This document shows positions 16,918 through 24,105 of a DNA stretch of 40,156 bases, one piece after another. Location: the NCBI GenBank assembly GCA_021793395.1, contig JAJYSU010000016.1, forward strand, positions 1-40,156. The letters run 5' to 3'. Numbering within the stretch: position 1 is the first letter of the stretch; each line of letters begins with the position of its first letter. Origin of the DNA: Actinomycetes bacterium (GTDB lineage: Bacteria; Actinomycetota; Acidimicrobiia; Acidimicrobiales; RAAP-2). The notes under the pieces are model-generated. The model did not search any database. It was not told the DNA's origin and saw only the letters and a list, made by a program, of their open reading frames with translations. The position numbers and the translations under genes were made by a program.

Positions 16918-17685
16918 CTAAATAACCGGGGAGAGTCCCCCGTCGAGACTCACGCCCACTCCGGTCACGTAACTCGCCCGCGCCGAGAGGAGGAATGACG
17001 CCAGGTCGGCGAACTCCTCGGCGCGACCCACGCGACCAAGTGGCACACTCGAGGACGTGGCGAGGTTGGCGTAGAAAGTGTCGAGGTCGACGCCCGCGTC
17101 GTGCGCGCGTCGCACCCACTGGCCCGACTCGATCAGCCCGATCAGCACGGCGTTCACCCGCACCCCCCGAGGACCCATCTCTCCCGCCAGTGCCTTGGTA
17201 AGCGCGAGTCCCGCCGCCCGCGACGCGGAGGTGGGCGTCGAGCCCACGCCGGGAGTCCGGGCCATGATCGCGAGCACGTTCAGGATCGAGCCCCCGGTGG
17301 CGACCAAATCGTCAACGGTCGCTCGCGCCATCCGCAGCGCCGCGAGGACCTTCAGCTCGTAATCCTCGCGCCACTGATCATCACTCGACGAGGCCACCAA
17401 CGAGCCCGCCGAGCGCCCCGCATTGTTGACGACGCCGTCGAGCCGCCCGAAACGATCCCGGGCCGCGGCCACGAACTCTTCCAGGTCACCGATCCTGGTG
17501 ACGTCGGCCTCGACGCACAGTGCCCGCGCCCCCAGCAACTCCTGCGCCCTCGCCAGGCGCGTCGCGTCGCGACCGCACACCGCCACCCGAGCACCCTCAC
17601 TCACCAGGCGACGAGCGAGTGCCAGACCGAGGCCGTCGGTCCCCCCGGTAATGAGAAACGCCCGTTCACCTAAAGCAAGGTCCAT
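16918..17685 (-). CDS. SDR-family protein lacking the usual catalytic triad
   Basis: 255 aa from ATG 17685 (an alternative ATG at 17694). The Rossmann cofactor site is intact: LITGGTDGLG at the N-terminus, DVTRI, and VVNNAG. The C-terminal landmarks GVRVNAVLIGLIESGQW and YVTGVGVSLDGG are normal. In the active-site segment, however, the usual Ser is missing (ILNVLAIMA) and the YxxxK motif reads TSASR, so the Tyr is Thr and the Lys is Arg. Such degenerate SDRs occur as a subgroup in actinobacteria; it may bind NAD(P) without ordinary oxidoreductase chemistry or use other residues. Divergent from the secreted protein gene at 17747. Confidence 0.85.
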   Translation of the reverse strand: MDLALGERAFLITGGTDGLGLALARRLVSEGARVAVCGRDATRLARAQELLGARALCVEADVTRIGDLEEFVAAARDRFGRLDGVVNNAGRSAGSLVASSSDDQWREDYELKVLAALRMARATVDDLVATGGSILNVLAIMARTPGVGSTPTSASRAAGLALTKALAGEMGPRGVRVNAVLIGLIESGQWVRRAHDAGVDLDTFYANLATSSSVPLGRVGRAEEFADLASFLLSARASYVTGVGVSLDGGLSPVI

Positions 17686-17746
17686 GTCTCTCATCCTAGG
17701 AATCCGCCACACGCACGGGGCCGGTCCGCTCGATAGCATCGAGCCC

Positions 17747-19327
17747 GTGAGCCCGCGCCACGCCGCACCCGTTCGTCCACGACGCCGGGCCGTCGTCGTG
17801 GCGCTGGGTGTTGTCGTGATCGTGATCGCCGCCCTCGTGGTCGCGATGTCGCGCGGGACACCCGCTCCGAGCGCGGTCTCCGCCCGCACGGCCAGTGCCA
17901 CCTACCCGGGGCCCGACGGGGTCGTGGCGGCGTGGGTGGTCGCGGAAAATCGACGCCCCGGCACCACGGCGTGGCACATCACGACTCCCGAGAGTCCCAC
18001 GACCATTGCGGGCTACGCCAACCGCGTACAGGCGCGCGTCGGCCAGCGCGTCACCCTCTACGTCGACACGACGTCCCCGACCTTCCGCGTCGACGCTTAC
18101 CGCATGGGTTACTACCAGGGAAAAGGCGCCCGGCTGGTGTGGCAGTCACCCACCACGACGGGTTCGCGTCAACCCACCTGCCCGGTGACGCCCGGCATCA
18201 ACATGGTGCAGTGTCACTGGCGAGCCTCGCTCACGTTCACCGTCACCTCGACGTGGGTGCAGGGCGAGTACCTCCTCAAACTAGTGAGCCCGTCGGATGG
18301 TGCCAGTTACGTACCACTCACGATCTGGGACCCCGCGAGCCGAGCGACCTACGTCGTCATGGCCGGTGTGCTCACCGACCAGGTGTTCAACGCCTACGGG
18401 GGCTACGACCTCTACCAGGGCGCCACGTCCTGTGCCCCGGGCGTCTACCCGTGCTCGAGCCGCTCACGCGTCGTCTCCTTCGACCGTCCCTACGCGAGCG
18501 GCGATGGAGCGGGGGGTTACCTCGGTCTACTCTACCCGCTCACCCGCTACATGGAGCAGCACGGCCTCAACGTCACCTACTGGACCGACGTAACCCTCGC
18601 CACCCACGGCAACCTCCTCTCGCGCCACACCGTTCTGATCTCGCCGGGCCACGACGAGGAGTGGTCGCTCTCGATGCGCGAGGCCGCCCTGCGAGCTCGC
18701 AACCACGGCGTCAACCTCATCTTCTTCGGCGCGAGCCCCATCTTGCGCAAGGTACGGCTGCAGCCCTCCCCACTCGGCGCCAACCGGGAAATCGTCAACT
18801 ACCGCGACCCCCAACAGGACCCGCTGTACGCGAGCGACCCCGCACAGGTCTCCCAGAACTGGTGGGGCCAGCCACCCGCCAACCTCCCGGCGAGCACTCT
18901 GGTCGGGGGCGAGTACATCGGCTTCAACAACGCCCAGGCCTTCCCCCTCGTCGTCAGCGACCCCTCCTCCTGGCTCTACCGCGGAACGGGTCTCAGGAAA
19001 GGCTCACGAATCCCCGGCGTGCTCAGCACGGACTTCCAGATGTACAACCCCGCCCGCGCCGACAACCCACCGCACGTTCAGATCCTCGCCCACTCGCCGG
19101 TCACCGGCGTGTTGACCCCAGGAGCCCACTTCGCCGACACGACCTACTACACGATGGCGCACGCCGGCGCGGGGGTCTTCGAAAGCGGGGCCAACAGCTG
19201 GATCGCCTCCCTGCAGGGCTGCGCCCCGACAACCCGGTCCTGCCCGGCACCGATCATGCGCCTGCTCACCGGCAACCTCCTACGCGTCTTCGGCGAGGGT
19301 CCCGTCGGGCGACGCTACCCGTCCTAG
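17747..19327 (+). CDS. Exported protein related to N,N-dimethylformamidase beta subunit
   Basis: 526 aa from GTG 17747. Residues about 12-35 (RRRAVVVALGVVVIVIAALVVAM) form a basic-then-hydrophobic signal or anchor, followed by an Ala/Ser/Thr linker, so most of the protein is outside the membrane. The mature part has a beta-rich N-domain (VTLYVDTTSPTFRVDAYRMG) and a Rossmann-like C-domain with TVLISPGHDEEWS, NLIFFGASP and a WW-x-QPPAN stretch, matching the large subunit C-terminal region of DMFase-type proteins. Substrate is unknown; many actinobacterial homologues are exported and are probably not DMF hydrolases. The 3' end is antisense to the LPG-synthase-like gene for 48 bp. Confidence 0.75.
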   Translation: MSPRHAAPVRPRRRAVVVALGVVVIVIAALVVAMSRGTPAPSAVSARTASATYPGPDGVVAAWVVAENRRPGTTAWHITTPESPTTIAGYANRVQARVGQRVTLYVDTTSPTFRVDAYRMGYYQGKGARLVWQSPTTTGSRQPTCPVTPGINMVQCHWRASLTFTVTSTWVQGEYLLKLVSPSDGASYVPLTIWDPASRATYVVMAGVLTDQVFNAYGGYDLYQGATSCAPGVYPCSSRSRVVSFDRPYASGDGAGGYLGLLYPLTRYMEQHGLNVTYWTDVTLATHGNLLSRHTVLISPGHDEEWSLSMREAALRARNHGVNLIFFGASPILRKVRLQPSPLGANREIVNYRDPQQDPLYASDPAQVSQNWWGQPPANLPASTLVGGEYIGFNNAQAFPLVVSDPSSWLYRGTGLRKGSRIPGVLSTDFQMYNPARADNPPHVQILAHSPVTGVLTPGAHFADTTYYTMAHAGAGVFESGANSWIASLQGCAPTTRSCPAPIMRLLTGNLLRVFGEGPVGRRYPS

Positions 19328-20371
19328 ACGAGAGTCCGCGACGTCGACCGGCGGACGCCCTCGACGACGGCGCGTCGCCATGACCGCAAAGGTTGACCAG
19401 CCCACGGCGACCGCCAGCCAGTAACTCACCAGGCGGTAGACGAGCACCGCGGCGAGCGCCGCCACCCGAGAGGCGCCGTACCCGACCAGAATGACAGCCA
19501 GACTGCCCTCCATGAGTCCGAGCCCCCCGGGCACGATGGGCAGTACCGCCACGATCTGCGCCACGCCGTAGGCCAGCAGCAGCCCGTGCCACGGCACCGT
19601 CTCTCTCACGGCCGCGAAGGAACTCCCGAGGCACGCCAAGTCGAAGCACCACGCCACCAGGGCCAACAGGACGACGGTGGCCTTGTCGCCCGGCGAGATC
19701 TCGTGAGCACGCATGTCCTGGAGCACCCCTTCGACACGAGCGGCGAGGTCGCCCCGCGGGTGCCCGCTCACGCGTCGGCTCGCCCGTACCAGAGCGTCGA
19801 GTACACGCACCACTGCGTCACGTCGCGCGAGAACCACGCCAGCACCAACCACGACGACAAGTCCCACGACCGCCGCCCCCGCCGCGCCGGCACTGGTACT
19901 GGTCACGAGCGCCACCACCGCCGCCACCAGCAGCAGCGTCGAGAGACCAATCGCCTGGGCCACCATGAGGGTGAGCACCGTCCAGCCAGCGGTCGCCTCA
20001 CTCGCGCCCCGGTACCGGTACTGACGGTAGCGGAACAGACTCGCGAAGGCGATCTCGCCGGGCACCGTGAGGGCCAACGCGTCGTTGGCCAGGGTGATGG
20101 CCGTGAGTGCTCGAAAGCGCACGTGCGTTCCACCGGCCGCGAGGACGCGACCCTGCAGCAACGCGTACGCCAAGAGCGACAGCGCTTCACTGATCACCGC
20201 GACGGCACTCCACCAGGGATCGGCGTGCGTCGTACGCCGTAGCGCGCTGGTGAGACCGTTGCGCTGACCGTAGAGCGCGACCAGCACCCCAATACCCAAC
20301 GCACCGGCCACGGGATAGCGGGCCGCGTGCACCAGCCGCCGCACGACCACGGGGACGTCGCGACCGGTCAC
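19280..20371 (-). CDS. Membrane protein of the lysyl-phosphatidylglycerol synthase TM family (MprF membrane-domain-like)
   Basis: 363 aa from GTG 20371 with about eight hydrophobic helices. Family landmarks: LANDALALTVPGEIAFASLFRYRQY, the conserved run VAQIVAVLPIVPGGLGLMEGSL in the second half, and the last pair of helices. This corresponds to the flippase-like N-terminal half of MprF (UPF0104/LPG_synthase_TM). The catalytic half is not in the same protein, but a DUF2156 protein lies 2.5 kb away at 22839. It is divergent from the sulfatase gene over 102 bp that contain tandem palindromes. The 3' end overlaps the preceding gene by 48 bp. Confidence 0.82.
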   Translation of the reverse strand: MTGRDVPVVVRRLVHAARYPVAGALGIGVLVALYGQRNGLTSALRRTTHADPWWSAVAVISEALSLLAYALLQGRVLAAGGTHVRFRALTAITLANDALALTVPGEIAFASLFRYRQYRYRGASEATAGWTVLTLMVAQAIGLSTLLLVAAVVALVTSTSAGAAGAAVVGLVVVVGAGVVLARRDAVVRVLDALVRASRRVSGHPRGDLAARVEGVLQDMRAHEISPGDKATVVLLALVAWCFDLACLGSSFAAVRETVPWHGLLLAYGVAQIVAVLPIVPGGLGLMEGSLAVILVGYGASRVAALAAVLVYRLVSYWLAVAVGWSTFAVMATRRRRGRPPVDVADSRLGRVASPDGTLAEDA

Positions 20372-20395
20372 GTGCTCAACCTAGTCACGCGCCAT

Positions 20396-20423
20396 CGCCG
20401 ACGTCGGCGTGCACCGACGTCGG
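20396..20423. promoter_or_regulatory. Tandem palindromes, candidate operator
   Basis: A perfect 14-bp palindrome cgccgacgtcggcg lies at 20396-20409, and the shorter ccgacgtcgg at 20414-20423. The two copies share the core CCGACGTCGGC and repeat with a 16-bp period, so they would lie on nearly the same face of the helix about one and a half turns apart. The pair sits in the middle of the 102-bp divergent gap between the MprF-like membrane gene and the sulfatase gene. No nearby regulator gene is seen. Confidence 0.45.
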
Positions 20424-20473
20424 CATCGCGACGGCCGTGTCCTACGCTGGGACGATGACGCGCGGAAGGGCGG

Positions 20474-22765
20474 ATGACCGTGGACTTTCAGGGACGAATT
20501 GGACGCGACTGGAGAGACTCGACCCCGTGGTGGCCCCCGACGCCGACACCGCCCGCGCACGCCCCCAACGTTCTCACCGTCGTGCTCGACGACGTGGGCT
20601 TCGCCCAACTGGGATGCTACGGATCCACGATTGCCACTCCCGTCATCGACTCCCTCGCGGCCGACGGCGTACGTCTGGCTAACTTCCACACCACGTCACT
20701 GTGCTCACCGACGCGCGCGTGTCTGCTCACGGGACGCAACCACCACCGCAACGCCATGGGGCGTGTCGCCGACCTCGCGGTCGGCTTTCCGGGTTACTGG
20801 GGACGTCCGCCCCGCGAAAACGGTTACCTCTCCGAAGTGCTGCGCGCCCAGGGCTACGCCACCTACGCCGTCGGCAAGTGGCACCTGACGCCCGATGACG
20901 AGACCCACATGGCGGCGCCCCGGGCCACGTGGCCCCTGTCACGGGGATTCGACCGGTGGTACGGGTTTCACGGCGGAGAGACCAGCCAGTTCTTTCCGGC
21001 GCTCTTCGAGGACAGTCACTCGCTGCGCCCACCCGCCGAGGGTGAGGAGTACCACCTCAGCGACGACCTGGCGTCGCGGGCAATATCGTTCGTCGCCGAC
21101 CTACGCGCCGTCGACGTTGACCAACCGTTCTTTCTCTACCTGGCCTTCGGCGCGTGCCACTCTCCTCACCAGCCCCCTGCTCGATGGCGCGATCACTATC
21201 GCGGTCACTTCAACCAAGGATGGGATGACTGGCGCGAGGTGGTGTACGAGCGCCAACGCGTCACCGGCGTCATTCCCGCGACGACCCGCCTTTCCCCGCG
21301 CCCACCATGGGTGCGGGCGTGGCGCGATCTCGACGCGACCGAGCAACGCGTCGCGGCTCGCTTCATGGAGGTCTACGCCGCGTTCCTATCGCACGCCGAT
21401 GAGCAGCTCGGACGGGTCCTGGCGTTCCTGAACGAGATTGGTGAGGCCGACAACACGCTGGTCATCGTCGTCTCGGACAACGGCGCCAGCGCCGAGGGCG
21501 GCCCCGACGGGTCCATCAACGACGTGCGCCTCACCAACCTCGATCCGGCCACTACCACCGAGATGGCGTCACGGATCGAGGAGATCGGGACCGCCTCAAC
21601 CCATAACAACTACCCGTGGGGCTGGACGATGGCCGGTAATACTCCCTTTCGCCGCTGGAAACGCGAGGTGCACCAGGGCGGCGTCGCCGATCCCTGCATC
21701 GTGCGCTGGCCACGAGGAGGTGTCGCACGAGGGGCGATTCGCCACCAATTCACTCACGCGATCGACGTCGCACCAACCATCGTCGACCTGGTGGGTGCCA
21801 CGTGGCCCGACGACGTCGACGGTGTAGCCCAGAGTGCGATCGACGGGATCAGCTTCGCGTACCTCCTCGGCGAGGACGGTGCCGACGCCAGCGAACGCCA
21901 CGAGACCCAGTACTTCGAGATGTTCGGATCGCGGGCGATCTATCACCAGGGGTGGAAGGCGGTGACCTTCCACCCGGTCGGCCCGCTCTACGACGACCAG
22001 GACCCCAACGCCTCCTTCGACGACGACGTCTGGGAGCTCTACCGGTTGAGCGACGACCTCTCCGAGACTCGCAACCTCGCCGACGAGTACCCCGAGCGCG
22101 TACGCGACATGGTGGCGCTCTGGTGGCGAGAAGCCGAGCGCAACGACGTGCTGCCCCTGGATAATCGCGTGCTGTGGGCACTGGTGCACCCGCGACCCGA
22201 TCCGCGCCAGCCGCGTGACCGGTTTCGCTACTTCCCCGACGCATCACCCGTGCCCGAGCCGGTCGCCGTGAACGTGCGCAATCGCTCGCACGCGCTCGTC
22301 GTCGAGGTCTCGATCGATGATCCCCGCACCGTCAACGGCGTCCTCCTCGCACTGGGCTCGTCCCTCGGTGGGTGGTCGCTGCACGTGATGGACGGTCGCC
22401 TGCGCTACGTGCACAACCTGTACGGCAAAGAACGCCACGTGATCGACGCGCGACGCCCGCTACCCACCGGCGACCACGAACTGCGCTACGACTTCACCAA
22501 AGATGAGGGACTCGGTGGAACCGGCGTGCTGCGATGCGACGGAGAAGAGATCGGATCGGGCACGATTGAACGCTTCACCCCTTCGGGGTTCAACGGCGTG
22601 GGGGCCGGGCTGACCTGCGGCTACGAGTGGGGACCGGCGATCGGCGTCGGGTATCGTGCGCCCTTCGCCTTCACTGGTGTCATCCGACAGGCCTACGTCG
22701 TCACTACCGGACCCGTGGTGCGCGACCCGCTGGCCGAACTCGACGCCATACTGTCACAGCAGTGA
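20474..22765 (+). CDS. Type I sulfatase, arylsulfatase-like
   Basis: 763 aa, close in length to mycobacterial AtsA-type enzymes. The formylglycine signature CSPTR begins at Cys77, within SLCSPTRACLLTGRNHH; Asp39-Asp40 (VVLDDVGFAQLGCYG) and VVSDNGASAEGGPDG supply the metal ligands, and AVGKWHL matches the conserved Lys-His. After about residue 590 a beta-rich C-terminal domain follows. No signal peptide, so it is predicted cytoplasmic. ATG 20474 is preceded by GGAAGGG. Full activity needs a formylglycine-generating enzyme, not seen here. It is followed by the DUF2156 gene 73 bp downstream, probably cotranscribed. Confidence 0.92.
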   Translation: MTVDFQGRIGRDWRDSTPWWPPTPTPPAHAPNVLTVVLDDVGFAQLGCYGSTIATPVIDSLAADGVRLANFHTTSLCSPTRACLLTGRNHHRNAMGRVADLAVGFPGYWGRPPRENGYLSEVLRAQGYATYAVGKWHLTPDDETHMAAPRATWPLSRGFDRWYGFHGGETSQFFPALFEDSHSLRPPAEGEEYHLSDDLASRAISFVADLRAVDVDQPFFLYLAFGACHSPHQPPARWRDHYRGHFNQGWDDWREVVYERQRVTGVIPATTRLSPRPPWVRAWRDLDATEQRVAARFMEVYAAFLSHADEQLGRVLAFLNEIGEADNTLVIVVSDNGASAEGGPDGSINDVRLTNLDPATTTEMASRIEEIGTASTHNNYPWGWTMAGNTPFRRWKREVHQGGVADPCIVRWPRGGVARGAIRHQFTHAIDVAPTIVDLVGATWPDDVDGVAQSAIDGISFAYLLGEDGADASERHETQYFEMFGSRAIYHQGWKAVTFHPVGPLYDDQDPNASFDDDVWELYRLSDDLSETRNLADEYPERVRDMVALWWREAERNDVLPLDNRVLWALVHPRPDPRQPRDRFRYFPDASPVPEPVAVNVRNRSHALVVEVSIDDPRTVNGVLLALGSSLGGWSLHVMDGRLRYVHNLYGKERHVIDARRPLPTGDHELRYDFTKDEGLGGTGVLRCDGEEIGSGTIERFTPSGFNGVGAGLTCGYEWGPAIGVGYRAPFAFTGVIRQAYVVTTGPVVRDPLAELDAILSQQ

Positions 22766-22838
22766 CGGGCCCGACGAGCATGCTCGCCGAGTTCGCCCAC
22801 TCCCTCGTAGCGGTCGGCGCCCGAGTGGTCGCTCACCC

Positions 22839-23873
22839 GTGACGCGGGGTCGGGCCATCACCCCCGCGGAGTTGGTACGCGAACAACGCGACGACGTGAT
22901 CGCCACTCTCGCCCGCTACGGCAGCGAAGCGGGTCACTACAACGTGCTCGGACCCGATCCGTGGCGCGTCCTCTGGAGTGACGATCGCCGCGGCTTCGTC
23001 GCCTTCCTGCACGCCCCGCGAGTGATCCTGGCGTGGCGCTCCCCCGTCGCCGCCCCGGACGCGCAACCGGCCCTGGTCGATCAGCTCGTCGCCTACGCGC
23101 GCGCCTGGCACACTCCCCTCGTCGCGGTGCCGCTCAACGCCACGGCCGCCGCGGCGGCCCGTCAGGGAGGGCTACGCACGACCTGGATCGGTAACGAGGC
23201 AACGATCGATCTGGCGAGATGGACCCTCGACGGTACCGTGCGCCAGAAGGTGCGCTGGGCGTGCAACTACGGGCGGCGAGCGGGACTGCGCTGGCGCGAG
23301 GCTTCACCGGGCACCTCGTCGGCCGACTACCTCGCCCTGACCACGGTGCAAGAGGAGTGGAAGGCCGCGCGACCCGCGCGACGCACCGCGTCGTTCCTAC
23401 GCACGGACTTCACCGACCTGCTCGAGTGGCGCCGTTACTTTATTGCCGAGCGGGACGACGACGTGGTGGCGTCACTGTCCTGCACGCCGGTCAACGACCG
23501 GGAGTGGTACCTCCAGGACCTGGTGCGATCACCCAGCGCGCCGCGCGGCGCGCTCGAAGGCGCGATAGCCCTCGCACTGTCGACCTTTCGTGACGACGGC
23601 TTCTCCCGTGCGTCTCACGGCCCTCTGGCTTTCTGGCACCCGTCGCACGACTACCCGCCGGATCAGCACTTCGGGGTTCTCGGCGATCGCGTGGTGCGTC
23701 ACTTCGATCGCCGCTACCAATTTCAGGCAATCAACCAGTTCCGTGTCAAGTTTGTCCCCGATTTCGTGGAGCCGCTCTACGTGGCGTGGTCGCGCCACGC
23801 CACGTCACCACTCGCGGCGCGCTCGTTGACTCGCCTGCTCACCGGATCGGGTGCAACGGATCGCCACGCGTAG
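22839..23873 (+). CDS. DUF2156 aminoacyl-lipid transferase domain protein (MprF catalytic-domain-like)
   Basis: 344 aa from GTG 22839 (VTRGRAITPAELV). The sequence follows the DUF2156/LPG_synthase_C pattern: an early LVREQRDDVIATLARYGSE helix, a central SLEG-like element LDGTVRQKVRWACNYGRRAG that matches the KLRQ...N-x-ARRxG segment of MprF catalytic domains, and the C-terminal GNAT-like half ending RYQFQAINQFRVKFVPDF. No membrane helices. Known relatives transfer Lys or Ala from tRNA to phosphatidylglycerol; the amino acid is not readable. It is directly downstream of the sulfatase and the membrane half is the divergent gene on the other side. Confidence 0.75.
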   Translation: MTRGRAITPAELVREQRDDVIATLARYGSEAGHYNVLGPDPWRVLWSDDRRGFVAFLHAPRVILAWRSPVAAPDAQPALVDQLVAYARAWHTPLVAVPLNATAAAAARQGGLRTTWIGNEATIDLARWTLDGTVRQKVRWACNYGRRAGLRWREASPGTSSADYLALTTVQEEWKAARPARRTASFLRTDFTDLLEWRRYFIAERDDDVVASLSCTPVNDREWYLQDLVRSPSAPRGALEGAIALALSTFRDDGFSRASHGPLAFWHPSHDYPPDQHFGVLGDRVVRHFDRRYQFQAINQFRVKFVPDFVEPLYVAWSRHATSPLAARSLTRLLTGSGATDRHA

Positions 23874-23896
23874 GACGCACCGTCACCGCGAGCAGC

Positions 23897-23915
23897 CCGC
23901 GCCCGCGTGGCGCGG
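23897..23915. terminator. Terminator-like hairpin after the DUF2156 gene
   Basis: A 7-bp stem ccgcgcc / ggcgcgg with a five-base loop (cgcgt), starting 24 bases after the stop of the DUF2156 gene and before the convergent PilZ glycosyltransferase. No T-run follows, as is common for actinobacterial hairpins. The rest of 23916-24105 shows no gene. Confidence 0.35.
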
Positions 23916-24105
23916 CAACCGACACCACGACGCCCTGACGTCGAGGGTGATGACGCACGTGACGCGGTCTCGTCACGCTGACGAGTCCGCTCCGTCGCGC
24001 AGCCGATCGTCACCGTGACGCACTCACTGTGTCAGGCGTCGGCGCGACCACGGGCCCAGTCATCACCCCGACGACGCGCGGGCGGCACCGCTGTTCCTCG
24101 CACGG

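Noticed and set aside
23956..24000. Hammerhead-ribozyme-like core (ctgacgag) in the gap after the DUF2156 gene
   Set aside because: The CUGANGA-type box is present, but no matching GAAAC box or three-stem pairing is found nearby.
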